Shown: in pieces, positions 23,501-34,700 of the stretch
Numbering within the stretch: the first letter of the stretch is position 1
Layout of the letters: every line of letters starts with the position of its first letter
Source: Tubiluchus corallicola
Lineage: Eukaryota > Priapulida > Priapulimorpha > Priapulimorphida > Tubiluchidae
Direction: 5' to 3'
Assembly (NCBI GenBank): GCA_030141605.1
Contig: JAQGDQ010000206.1
Location: 145,001 to 209,000, forward strand
Length of the DNA stretch: 64,000 bases
Made by a program: the position numbers and the translations under genes
The notes under the pieces: generated by a model
What the model saw: only the letters and a program-made list of their open reading frames with translations
Database searches by the model: none
What the model was told of the DNA's origin: nothing

Positions 23501-25912
23501 TACAGCAGACGAGAAAAGTAAAAAGATACGAAATGCGAGTGTAAATTTAACTTTATTGCACAACCGGTAACTCCAAAAGAATGACATGTGAACAGACTTT
23601 GGTATAAAATGAGCAAACCTACAGCATTCACCTTTACAGACAGAAAGGCCAGGTTGGAATCGTCAAATTACGGCATGCATTCTGTTTTATACAGGTACAT
23701 TTGCATTACTGGGCTTCTCGACTATACCCATTACTAACATTAGAGGGTTGGTCAAATCTGCCTTCGTAACAATACTGTTTTTTTCAAGAACTAGTTACGT
23801 AAAAGAATTATTAGGCCTACCACAGGAACGTAATTTTGCGTTCGTGTAACTGGTTTTTTGCTGTTACATGTATGCATTTCACCATGTGCTAGTAACTCTA
23901 TTTCTGAACTTGTCACTGAAAGGCAACAGCAAAAGTCACATTGATTTGCAGTAAATATTCATTGTTGTATTTTTGTTTTTGGGTGACATTCATGTTTTTC
24001 TGGTTTTGTTCTTTGAACGCAGTGATGCATGCTTCATTTTGTGCACTAACAATAATACAAATATGTATTGAATTTGAAAAAACATTTTTTATATTTCCAA
24101 CTACGAAGGGTTCGGTGAATGCACGTACAAAACTTGCTGGACACTAGCGCCTATATCTCAGAAATCCGTTTCACAAAAGCAGGCGGTGTACCTCTCAGTT
24201 CGGAGGTGTTCAGTTATGACGTAATGCACACGTACGAAGCCTCATGCGTAAGCACACTCAGCCAGCGGTAAAGCTCCAATGTGAATTTTAAAGCCGAATT
24301 TTTGTATACCACACAGAATGTTGTACTGTAGCACAGCACTTGAATTTACGCTTTTGCAAACAAATGCAACCTGCTCAGAAAATGTTTGTTGTACTGTAGA
24401 AAATTATGTTCAGTTGTGACGTCATCACTAGCTGAGCTCTCCCGTCGTTAATTAAGCGTTTAATCTATTAATTAATTATCATAATCGTTTAGCATCATTA
24501 TGGGTGTTAAAATGTATGTTTTTACCGTAATTCAAAATGTGGTAGGAAGTAAAAAACTATCCCGTTTGTCTTTAAAAAAATTACGAAACTTGTCAACATT
24601 AAAACATAGTTAAAAGGAAAAAATGTACATAGGACTCAAGCAGGCCTATAGATTATGATTCAGTACAGGCACATCTATATAGCCATTATAAAAAATAAAC
24701 TTCAAAATCTGAAAAAACGTATATAATTTGATTATACACACACATATATATGTACATACAAGTATATCTTTATTGTACAACTAATGAATATAAGTTTAGT
24801 AACTGCAATTAGCCGTACTTGTCTTAACGCAGGAACATTAATATCAATTTACAACGCCAAGAAAATACGAAGCCACATTTGTAAAATAACAGGCTAGAGA
24901 TTTCATACTTGTGCGCTTATGATAAAAACAATGTCTGACAATAACTTGATATGAATCCATTATCGAGGTTAAACTTGCGAACTGCATAACATAATAAAGT
25001 TAGATAAATCACTTATAGTTCTTTAATTCACTTTATACCTTTGATAATTTACCTTTTTTAAATTCTAGTTTCACAAACTCATGATTTTTCGGGGTTTCGC
25101 GTACGTGTCTACAGTATCAACCACATCAACAGATTGGGGCGCATCTGGGAGGGGTTTTTGAGACGAAGCCCAAAACAGAAAACTGTGCGTTTTTATTCTC
25201 TAATTTTGAAGCACGCGAACATATATTATCAATCGTCTATAACTTACTTATACTTATAACAAAGTATAACATTAACATTCTGCATTTGCGTGTTTATAAA
25301 TCCCCTGACATCAGCACCGTTCAATGGCAATGAAGGTGACCCGCGCTAGCTACGTTTTCTTATTGTTTTTGATTCAATAACGACCATTTTAGACTGGGGC
25401 AGACGTGACAAACATAAACCCCCTGTTTGTATGGGGTATACAGTTAAAAATGTCTGAAGATGCAGAAAAATGGCTATTCTTTGCTCCGGGACCTCTTTGT
25501 CCCAAAGGTTATTCTAAGTAATCCGCCACTGGATTGTATCATGAAGCAATAAAAATCATAATTTTAAATGCCTTAATTTGTAAATAACTTAATTTTTCGG
25601 CTTTTGCAAATCAGTAATTTTTTACAACAATAATGCAACTGGAAAATAGTTAAGATCGTTTCGACAAGTAGCAATCTCACGCGTGAGGATAAGTTGAATC
25701 AAAACGAATTCTGCACAAAATTTCGCATAATTTAAAATAGGACTTAAATTTTGTAGGATAATAAAATCAAGTCAGCTTACCGTTAAAATAAATTGCGTCA
25801 CATCGTACACTTTATTATGTATCAGTACCCAGCATCTTGCTTTCGAATGGCTCTTCTCAATTTCGGACATGCGAATGTAATTAATGTCCGTGCCTTTCTT
25901 TTCTTCGGGCAT
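14566..25912 (-). CDS. CYB5: Cytochrome b5, tail-anchored, complete
   Basis: Six exons join in phase: 25912-25781, 21092-21056, 19732-19641, 18623-18597, 17196-17153 and 14632-14566. The product is 132 residues, normal for membrane cytochrome b5. This haem protein passes electrons from cytochrome b5 reductase to desaturases and P450s on the ER. Residues 1-44 (MPEEKKGTDINYIRMSEIEK...) include WVLIHNKVYDVTQF. HPGGEEVLKEQGG follows with axial His45, then FDEVGHSTDA with axial His69; the 24-residue spacing is canonical. FYIGDLALEDRKEK and IKPKYDEMPP form the linker, and WTQMIVLAIIIGAVFYYM is the C-terminal anchor. ATG 25912 is preferred over the in-frame ATG 25870 because it supplies the family's N-terminal strand. 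Using the exon 3 donor at 19641 gives the family-like linker and keeps frame with exon 4. The next intron begins with an array that repeats this donor about 25 times. Confidence 0.93.
17300..17835. repeat. Degenerate tandem repeat of about 120-140 bp with GCCATTTT...ATGGCGG palindrome
   Basis: Three to four diverged units lie in the last cytochrome b5 intron. Recurring landmarks, in order, are aatggatcg, atgaaactttac, agaacgaactc, ccgccattttgaattc, agatggcggt and taacatc. The best palindrome (17423-17448) has arms ccgccat and atggcgg around gaattc. The arms resemble YY1 sites (AAGATGGCGG). Confidence 0.7.
18172..18244. other. Long hairpin (about 30-bp arms, 11-nt loop) in a cytochrome b5 intron
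   Basis: The left arm (18172-18202) starts caaccaacctacaggtaatg. The right arm (18214-18244) is its near-complete inverse, ending cctgcgattggttg. Only a few mismatches interrupt the stem. The size resembles a precursor microRNA. It could equally be the remains of a small palindromic transposon. Confidence 0.6.
18775..19640 (-). repeat. 36-bp minisatellite derived from the cytochrome b5 exon 3 splice junction
   Basis: About 25 tandem units (mostly 36 bp, some 26 bp) start directly at the exon 3 donor and run into intron 3. Read on the minus strand, a typical unit goes gatttagcactt, then gtaagtacagcacctaagtc, then tgct. Exon 3 itself ends gatttagcactc before gtaagtacagcac, so each unit repeats the last 12 exon bases plus the 5' splice site. 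All but one terminal copy (gtaagc) keep GTAAGT. The short units lack ten internal bases. The plus-strand ADLGAVLTR-repeat frame is an artefact. Confidence 0.92.
19733..21055. other. Cytochrome b5 intron 2 with retroposon tails
   Basis: No exon is seen. At 20296-20338 aaataaaggcaaaataaata and aataataataattattatt look like a retroposed 3' tail. At 20610-20640 the inverted form taatctttattttgccttttt appears, as if a second copy sits in the opposite orientation. The right end near 20955-21040 is purine-rich (agaagaggagaag). Confidence 0.45.
21093..25780. other. Cytochrome b5 intron 1 (4.7 kb)
   Basis: It contains the inverted-repeat element at 22930-23093 and otherwise AT-rich sequence. Short open frames at 22249-22479 and 23941-24147 have no recognisable domains or splice context. 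Confidence 0.5.
22930..23093. mobile_element. Small MITE with 19-bp terminal inverted repeats
   Basis: The ends gcgttcagactagcgagtt and aactcgctagtctgaacgc are perfect inverted copies, 164 bp end to end. Related words (gagttactctcgacac, tctagtctgaac) recur in the array at 53500-53850. Confidence 0.75.
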
Positions 25913-26160
25913 TTTGAAAGTTTAAAAATGTACAGCAGGTCGCCTCGTACTATAAAATACAGCAGCTCGATCGCTATCACAGATCAAAATGTACTTTGCC
26001 TCGTGTTGCCAAATTTATTTTAGGACCGATAGTGGCTCCGCCAATCTTACGTAATCGCCTACTAACCTGGTGGCTTATTAAAAAAATCGTTTGTGGAACG
26101 GAAGTAGCGGCGCGCGTGAGGGAAGTGTGAGTGAAAGTAAAGGGTTACCGTGTTATGCGC
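25913..26160 (-). promoter_or_regulatory. Putative cytochrome b5 promoter
   Basis: The sequence upstream of the start codon is locally GC-richer (ggcgcgcgtgaggg on the plus strand) and contains CGGAAGT, an ETS-type word, at about 26099-26105. No TATA box is obvious. The assignment is positional. Confidence 0.4.
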
Positions 26161-26235
26161 AAATTGCGTTCCTAATCACGTAATTTACATTCGACTAAAT
26201 GCCAACTTTCACTTCACTAGTAACGTAGCTTTTTA

Positions 26236-26481
26236 TAGTCTTTCTCTCCCCTCCCTCCTTGCTCTTTTTTCACGCTCCTCCATTTTTCGTCCTCTCTCCT
26301 TTTCTCCTTCCCTTCTCTCTTTTCCTTTCCCTTTCTCCCCTTCTCTTCTCTTCCTTTTCACCCTCTTCCCTTTCTCAACCTGTTTCACTCTCCTCCTACT
26401 TTCTTCCTTTCTTGTCTTTCCCGTTATCATTCCCTTCTCTCTCTCTCTTGCTTTCCCTCTCTCCCTTCGTCTCTCTCTCTC
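26236..26481. repeat. Polypyrimidine-polypurine tract
   Basis: About 245 bp that is almost purely C and T on the plus strand, with ctcc, ttcc and tctctc words. Such tracts can form triplex DNA. All open frames here are composition artefacts. Confidence 0.9.
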
Positions 26482-26809
26482 TGTGGAAGTTGTAATTGTA
26501 CATTTTTAGGTGCTGCCATCTACGAACTAATCCTGTTACTCTACCAGCTACTTACCCCCAGTATAATGCATTCACTGGAACTCTCCCTATTTTAAAGTAA
26601 TGGTTTTTGTGAAGCCTGTCTGCATGAGTCACCTATACCTATATATACTGACTGGTTTTACTTTCTAGTCAGTCTCTAACTCTCAGTGTTCAGTGCAGGA
26701 CACTGTCATTCACAGTGTTCAGTGCAGCAGTCATTCTACTCATGTGTCTGTAGTTAATAAACACTTATCTGTGCAAATATCTATTATAGTTTTTTATTCT
26801 TCTTCTACA
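26482..26809 (+). mobile_element. Probable solo LTR
   Basis: The segment begins tgtggaag and ends cttctaca, short inverted ends of the TG...CA type. In order it carries a TATA-like box (tatatatactgactgg), a possible start region (cagtctctaactctcagtg), a duplicated cagtgttcagtgcag word, and AATAAA near 26756. No clean target duplication is visible and no internal retroelement sequence follows. Confidence 0.45.
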
Positions 26810-27248
26810 AAGTGAGTGATCTACAACTTTAAACATGACTTTCACACACTCTCTCTCTCTTTTTCTCCCTCCCTCCCATGCATGAAACTAAGACAAGGCT
26901 TATCAAGTGCAATAAAGTGTATTTTATTTTATTTTATAATAATAATAATAATAACCAGATTTGCAATTTTTAAACGCACAGCAATACAGTCTTAATAAAC
27001 ATTTATACATTGTAATGCACTGATGCAACAGTGGTAAAAGAAATATGTACTTTGTCTATGGTTCTATTGCAAATGAGTCAAAGCTACTACACTACATATA
27101 TGCACTAATTCTACTTCCAAGCCACTAAAACGAACTATAAGTGTTAAACGCTTAGTACGATCTAAAGTTAACCTATTTAATTAAACGCCTTTTGCAAACG
27201 AATATTCTTAATCAAGAAATGAGGATTATTTTTTAACGCTTGGAACTC

Positions 27249-27285
<37 letters not shown>

Positions 27286-29258
27286 GTGTTTCCATTTCAA
27301 GTGATGCATAAAATCAGCATTCTTTTTTGAACAGTTTACCAATAGATGGTGCCACTTACTGCAGCTGATACCAGTTGATATGCGCAGCTAAGCATGCCAT
27401 GCTGCATCTTATCGCTTGAATGGTAAGAAGTTAAATATGTTTTTTGACTAATTCCAAATTATATAACCGCTTAATTAGCACACAATGCATGTTCCATTAC
27501 ATAAAACTTTGTGTGTTTTCCACGTGCAGTATTAGCTTGTTCATTGCTACAGAACATTGGAAGGCAAGAATTATAGGCATAATAATTAATTAGTTTGTGT
27601 AATTATAATAGTTACTATCAAAGATTCATGAGCTTTAAGAGTTAAACCTGACATTGTTCTCTAGTAAAGTGTGACAGCAAATACAGTACTCATTCCTCGA
27701 TCAGGTTTCGTAGTATAAATCGTTCATCTGTGTGTCAGTTTTCAGTGGGAACTTCTAACAGACAAATTAGACATACCTAAGGGGGAAGAAATGGAAATTT
27801 CAAAGTATGTCCCAAAGAACTTACTATACAAAGATGCATTACTTAGCATTACATTTACCGGTTTGAAAGACTTACGTAACTGGAAAAGAAAATTCTCAGT
27901 AATTTAAATGTTCACACCACCTGGTAAAACTTCACTGCATCGCCATCCCAGTGTGCACCACTGACTCACCAGGAAACACGTTGTTGATCTTGCTGACAGC
28001 ACAAAGTAAATTAAGCCTTTGTTTAGTTAGTGAGAAGTGCGCCACGAATGTTCTGACTATTTTTCAAACTTTACGCAATGCTAACTAAACTTGTTTCAAA
28101 TAACTTGACCATTAAAATGGCTGCACCTAACGGTCGTCGTGAGTTTAAATTTACAAGTTTTATACGGCATTACTGCTAACACAAGCTCTGTATGAAATAA
28201 AACAGCACGTAAATGATACAAAATTTAAAGGCAAGTTATTTTAAGCTTTATTTAATAAAGAGTATTTTCTTGTGTTTTAATAATACAATTTAGATCAAAA
28301 ATTTTCAAACAGTCATCTTAATTTTTAAAATAAAATTGCTTAAGTTACAAAATCATAGTGTTTACACACAGCACTGTTCCTAATGTGAGCATAGTCAGTC
28401 ACAATGAATTAATATAGAACTTATTGCAGCATATATACTTCTTTTTTAATTAATATCAAGTCTAAGAAATATGTACAACACACATGAACCATCCACTGCT
28501 ACTTCTATTGAATATAATAATATGCATAAGCACCCACAATATGAATCAATCCCCATTGAATAAATACAGATTTAGTATACTGAAATTTTACTAGCAAGAA
28601 TTATACAATTAAGCATCATACTTTACAGGTGTTTACAAACTTAACATTTTAAATAAGTTTTAATTTAAGTGAATTTCATAAACAGAAAATTAGGCAGATC
28701 TTGAAGCAAAATTAATACCTTAATGTCATACAAATTTGCAGAATTTTTCATTTTTATCATTAGATGGCTCCACAAGCATACTGCAACGCTGCAGCAAACT
28801 GTTTACACTCTAGTGTTGCCACCTACAAAACTTATCCTTTAACAAATAGCAGCTACCTCAACTTTAAATAATTTAATATCCAACAAAATGAGATAAGAAA
28901 ATCCCTGCAAAAATTCATTTTGTCTTTTTTAAATAATACTGAAATTTAAATAACCCTTTAATTAAGTTGGCACCCAGAAAAATACACATTTGTAGACCTT
29001 GCGCAACTGACATTAAACATATTCCTCTGAAACAGTTAATGTAGCAAAGTTGCATGCGCTTCAAAAAATGCAAAAATTGACCTGTGTTTGCTTACAGTCA
29101 TAGTGTTTGCTTACAATCTATAAAATAATTGCTTCAATTCTAAATTGTTTAATTTTCATTCACAATGTAACAGTGTAATGCATTATGCATATCAAATCAG
29201 AAATTCTTTTTGTCAATAGGAACACCACACTCAACTAATCAAACTTATTTGTAATAAA
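26810..29258. other. Intergenic stretch without recognised gene
   Basis: AT-rich sequence. It includes an (AT)n run at about 27248-27285 and an (AAT)n run at about 26935-26953. No exon with homology was found in either strand. Confidence 0.45.
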
Positions 29259-29620
29259 AAGGGCCGGATTATGAGCTTTTTGGGTCACTGTGCTAATGAA
29301 ATTAATGACCCCCCCCCGATATGGAGCCACCCTCAAACTTGCCTGCACCCATCTTGAATATTATTTACTTAAGACATCTTTTAGCGACATTCATTCACAC
29401 AGCTTGAAGTAAACTTATTGCAAATTCTTTAAATAAACTAGGATAGTTATCTTTTGTTTGTCGATAAAAATACTCTTTAAGAAATACCACTGTTTTACTA
29501 TTTAATGAAAACAATTAGCACGTATTTCAACACAGTCGTGGATTTCTTTACCAAATATCACCAAAGTTTGAGAGGCCCTAGTCTGCAGCCTATACTAGCC
29601 TACAGGATAACCCGGCCCTG
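29259..29620. mobile_element. hAT-like MITE, pair of 56155-56514
   Basis: It begins aagggccggattatgagctt and ends with the inverted equivalent, ggataacccggccctg. The interior shares taaacttattgcaaattctt and aagaaataccactgttttac with the second copy. Flanking octamers gtaataaa and gtaacaga agree at six of eight positions, a plausible decayed target duplication. Confidence 0.75.
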
Positions 29621-30534
29621 GTAACAGAATGGTAAATTTGAAACGTTAATAAGTGAGCGGGTGGACACAGGTAAATCACTGTTGCAAGATGCATCTGTCT
29701 CAGTTTTTTTTTAACATTTTGGATTTTCTGTCACTACGAATGAAACAATTCACAAGCTGGCGAGTCGCTAAAATGCAAAAAGTTAACTGTAAATACAGTA
29801 GATTCTGTTCATTAGACTCACGGTAATATAATTGGTCGCCTAATTGTCTCAAAAACGTCTAGTACGGACCGCTCATATTCAAATATATGTAAAAAACTGA
29901 CGGCAATTGACTCCCGCGTTTATGACTGAATATTTTCGCTTCACGTACTTAAAATAAGACATTTATGTGTGACCAGAAAGCTTTTACTAGTTTTATATCA
30001 TCTTAATTAGCATTTGTGCACCATAATATATGTAGAAACAACCATGATCACTACAGCTTAGTAGTAATGCTACACCCGTCGGCTAATAGATTCATTCAGT
30101 TAATTGGATCAAAACACTTTCATACCAAAGTGAGTTTAATAAGCGGAGTAGTGTACATTCCGAAACAAATTCGTTTTGCGGCAAAAACGTATGATTTTTT
30201 TTCCAAAATAAATATATACAAAGAATCATATTTGTTCAGCCTGTTTCCTTTGAATTGCATTGTGTGAAAAAACAAGAATAAGAACCTTGAAATATCATAA
30301 ATATGCTGAATGTTTCCCCTCCACCCTTTTCAATAACAGAATAAGTATTTGTTACTGTAAATGGTAACTAATATCCAGTTCTACTATGCATAGTTACAAA
30401 AAAGCTTTTTCTGTGACATAAAAAGAGTTCGAGTTATTGCATAACACTCCTTTTCTGAAGCAATATCTTGTGTACCACTTGATCAAAGGTCTTGCATATT
30501 GCTTAGCTGAGTAATTTTGTCTAGTTTAAGATGA

Positions 30535-30768
30535 ATTGGGCATATGCATAGACTACCTGATGATATATCAGTGAAGATAGCTTCTCAACAAGCCATAGAA
30601 CCAGCTAAACAACCTACAGGAGGACAAATGTTAACAGACTTAGATTTTGCACAGAAAGATTTAAACACTTCAGCATTGATCCTCAGAAATAAATGCACTT
30701 GGGGCATTGCGGGAAGCAGGGAGTCCTGGCATAAGGAGGTGAGCAGAATCATGTCCCTGGACGTATGA
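30535..30768 (+). pseudogene. LINE reverse-transcriptase C-terminal remnant
   Basis: The open stretch reads IGHMHRLPDDISVKIA, then QQAIEPAKQPTGGQ and WHKEVSRIMS. That matches the C-terminal tail common to many non-LTR retrotransposon polyproteins (GHxxRLPDD, a K/P/G/Q-rich linker, then WxxxV). The upstream frame is closed by TGA at 30532 and the polymerase core is missing, so this is a 5'-truncated fossil. Clade assignment is not possible from this piece. Confidence 0.6.
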
Positions 30769-31125
30769 TTCATTGGATGATAGTACACAAAAAGAAAGTA
30801 TGCATAGGGTGTCAGGAAATGATAGCCCCGCCATACTTAAAAGTGATCGTAGGTAAATATACATGTATTTCTTATTATTTTAATTATTACAATATTAGTT
30901 ACTTAATTCTTTTTTAAATTTTTTCAACTTCATATTGTCAGAAATCAAAAATCCACAAAGTTCTTGAATGAAGTGATGATTACCATTGAGAAACCAACAT
31001 GAACTGTATCCCGCCTGTTTCTCCCTAACTCCGAACTGTGATTAACAGTCATTCTAGATATTAAAACACGTCTTATACTCAAAATGATCTAGGTATTATG
31101 GCAAGTGTCCTTTAATCTAAATCAA

Positions 31126-31413
31126 ATGTTCCTTCTAATGGTTTTGTCGATTTTTATATGTTTTTTGTTTCTTCATTACAGAGGGAGGCAAAAGTTTTCC
31201 GATACCCGAGGAAGGCAGTCATTTCCTAACACTCGAGGGAGGCAATTGTTTCCTCACACCCAAAAGAGGCAAGCATTTCCTGACACCCAAAAGAGGCAAG
31301 CATTTCCTGACACCCGAAAGAGGCAATCATTTCCTGACACCCACGGGAAGCACTCGTTTCATGACACCCCAAAAAAATCTAAGGAAAAAACTCGAATTTG
31401 CCAAGAGATTTGA
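31126..31413 (+). CDS. Small repeat ORF resembling a neuropeptide precursor (tentative)
   Basis: A 95-residue frame starts MFLLMVLSIFICFLFLHYRG, which looks like a signal peptide. Seven nine-residue repeats follow, encoded by 27-bp units at about 31182-31370, in forms such as QAFPDTQKR, QAFPDTRKR and QSFPDTHGK. Middle repeats are separated by KR, and an N-terminal Gln could become pyroglutamate. Repeated short peptides between dibasic sites after a signal peptide are the architecture of neuropeptide precursors. Against this, the early repeats have GR rather than KR, and there is no amidation glycine pattern. The hydrophobic start is T-rich sequence ending in cattacag and could be an intron end. 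A second frame through the same repeats is also open. It may be only a minisatellite. Confidence 0.3.
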   Translation: MFLLMVLSIFICFLFLHYRGRQKFSDTRGRQSFPNTRGRQLFPHTQKRQAFPDTQKRQAFPDTRKRQSFPDTHGKHSFHDTPKKSKEKTRICQEI

Positions 31414-31717
31414 ACATGCAAAAAAAGAAATTGAAATAAACTGCATGCAAACAATATATTATAATCCAATTTTGATTCTACATTTAATTACCCCTTCAAA
31501 AATATAGTACAAAATGAAAGACCACTTCTAAGACAGTTAATGTCAAAACACGATACACGTGTAAAACACAAATTATCTGATGTTCCGATAACAAAATGTT
31601 GATTCCTCGCCAAAAGTAATCCGTACGTCAAGCAATCTGTGTCAAAGAGAGAAACGCCGTTACCGTGAAGAAAAAAGGTTCCCCCCAACTTATTCGCGTC
31701 TTGCGTCTGTTCGGGGT

Positions 31718-34700
31718 TTATGCTGGACCCTCAACATGGCTGATTTTCATAGTAACGTAGTAAATTGCTCGGAAAACGAATAGCAAGCCGATACCGTAGA
31801 GAACTGCAAAATAAAACAGTGATGAATTAATTAACTTGTATGAGGAACTAGCAGGAACAAGTACAAATAGTAAAGCAATAAAAATATTAATTTTCAAAGC
31901 TAAATTTAATTAATTTGGCTAACGGCACACGCACAGTAGCGAGTTATCTCTTGTGAGTTTTGTCTCTGACAGCAAACTCACACGTGTGAAATAAATTCCT
32001 GACTTTAGAAGTCGAATCGATCCGAACATTGCGGATTTAGAATCGGAATCGAATTCAAATTCAGTTTCAAAGATTTTTGAAAAAATTTTTGAATCATTAA
32101 TAAAAATCGATGTTACACTTGATTCTGCAGTAAAAATGCTAATAATTTGTTTAAAAATTGTGCACAGAAATCACAGCTAAATTGTGTTGATTGCTTGATG
32201 TTTCAAAGGTTTTAATGATAAAGAACGATAAATTCGATTCGAACATTCAGTGCTAGCCTCTAACCAACAGGGTTGCAAAAAACACCACCCTCCCCCTACA
32301 AGCATTGCTGTTACTCAAGAAGGATTAATTGTCTAAAACATTTACAAAGCAGACTGCACATCTGCCACAATGACAAGCAAGAAAACTTGTAAGCTGCATA
32401 ACTGCCATGTCAGCAAGCAAGAAAACTGGTAAGTTGCATAACTGCCACGACCACATGTAAGAAAACTGGAAAGCTGCATAATTGTAACGGTCACAAACAG
32501 GAAAACTGGTAAGCTGCATAACTGCCACAACCACATGTAAGAAAACTGGCAAGCTGCATAACTGCCATGACAGCAAGCAAGAAAACTGGTAAGCTACATA
32601 ACTGCCATGACCACAAGCAAGAAAACTGGCAAGCTGCATAACTGCCACTACAGCAAGCAAGAAAACTTGCAAGCTGCATAACTGCCACGACAGCAAGCAC
32701 GAAAACTCGTAAGCTACATAACTGCCAGACAGCAAGCAAGAAAACTGGTAAGCTGCATAACTACCATGACCACAAGCAAGAAAATTGGTAAGCTGCATAA
32801 CTGCCACGACAGCAAGCAAGAAAACTGGTAAGCTGCATAACTGCCACAATCACAAGCAAGAAAACTGGTAAGCTGCATAACTGCCACGAGCACAAGCAAG
32901 AAAACTGGTAAGCTGCATAAGTGCCATGACCACAAACAAGAAAACTGGTAAGCTGTATGACTGCCACGATCACAAATAAGAAAACTGGTAAGCTGCATAA
33001 CTGCCACGATCACAAACAAGAAAACTGGTAAGCTGCATTTATTCAAAAAAGGAATTTTATACAGGAAAAATTTTTAAGTTAAAATAAAACAGCTTGTCTA
33101 CTTGCATTAGCTGCCATACCCACCTGTCATAAGAATGATGATTCCAGTCGACATGTTATTGAGGGTCCCAACCTGCAAGGTACGCAAGTGTTTAATAAAG
33201 TTTATAGACTTTTCATTTTCGCCAGAATCAATAGACTAACACTTTGTACATAAATAAAGGTTAAACAAAGAGCGAAGTCTCTTGTGAAGTTGAGATTATA
33301 TTAATTTATAGAAAAATGTTAGAAAGTTTCAGCAATAAACATGCGATAAGAGCCTCGCGTAATTAGTTTAATCAATTTAAAGTCGTAGTTGTTTCACTCT
33401 TCGGCATTTTGAACGAAAATGATGTCAGCCAATTACAGTGTAATAGGAACTGCCCACTTATCCCACCAGGTGCTTGAGCAAAATTCTTCTGCAGCCACGG
33501 TTACTATTATCAATTACAAACAAACCCAAAACGTTAAATGAGAGACTATCAATACTATTTTTTTGCTCTTTGACGAATCCTGTTGCCTATTATTTAACGA
33601 AAAGCCAATTACTGACGATGATCTAATAACCTACAACACGACTAGTTAACAGAATGTAGCAATAAATGCTCTTACCGTCACGCCAATGCCAGCAGCAAGA
33701 AAAACAATGGCTATAATAAAAAACAATGCGGACTTCCTCCTAGCATACTGCGGTCCAACTGTAGATCTAAAATAAGAAATAATAAAATAGAAAATTAAAA
33801 AAAAATACATGAAGAGAAAAATCAGGAAATAAAGTCGTCTGACTAAATTACCAATCTATACGACTGTTAGTCCAAATTGTCAAGCGTAAAGTAAAAACAT
33901 ATCTCTAAAACTGACATGTGCGATAAAACAAAACAAAAAAAACAATGCAACAAAACAAAAATAACCAGTTGGGAGATCGACAATGACAATAAAAAACATA
34001 TATTCGGTAAAACTAAATCAAACAGTAGACACGATAAAATAACACGTGTCATGTTATAATTCAACATCTTTAGCATTTTTATGAAGAAGTTGCTAAAGGT
34101 AAGTGCTAAGACACTGAAAAATAAAGTAGAATACAGGTGAGTTTCGTTTTATATCTCATAAACTTTATTTTATGAATCAGTAGTGATACCATACATTATT
34201 CTCTCTGTCATAATTACACTAATGTAATTAAAATGTATATAGATATTGTAAAAGAACTAACCCAAAATGATTTTGTCGTAAATTGATTATACAGGCATAC
34301 TGTTTATATACGAATGACATTAATGTAAGATTATTTATGTATGTAGAAGCTATAACATATATTATTTGTACATACAGTAAAACATGTATAAACATTGTAC
34401 GCAAATATTAGATATGTAATTAGAATTAATAAATCGTAATGCAGTTGTGTTAGCTTGTTTAGTAAGAAATTGGTAACTGTGAAGAATTTAATGTAAACAT
34501 TTATTTAACATTTTTGTACTTATGTGCCCTGCAAATAGACGGCTTATTGTATCATTTTCAATAAAGATTTTTAATAATTAATAATAATCTCTCTCTCAAG
34601 TCACATGTTTGCAATGTGATCAGTAAAAACCAACTGCCCAGGTAAAATTTTCCATGAAGTAAAAGGAAGCCAGCAATTCAGTGAAGGTAAATGTTATGCA

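Noticed and set aside
26150-26509. Serine/leucine/phenylalanine-rich frames on the plus strand and an arginine/lysine/glutamate-rich frame on the minus strand
   Set aside because: They arise from the pyrimidine tract composition.
32325-33046. Overlapping minus-strand frames (QLTSFLAC repeats) up to 174 residues
   Set aside because: A 40-bp period that is stop-free in one frame is stop-free in all. The array sits wholly inside an intron.
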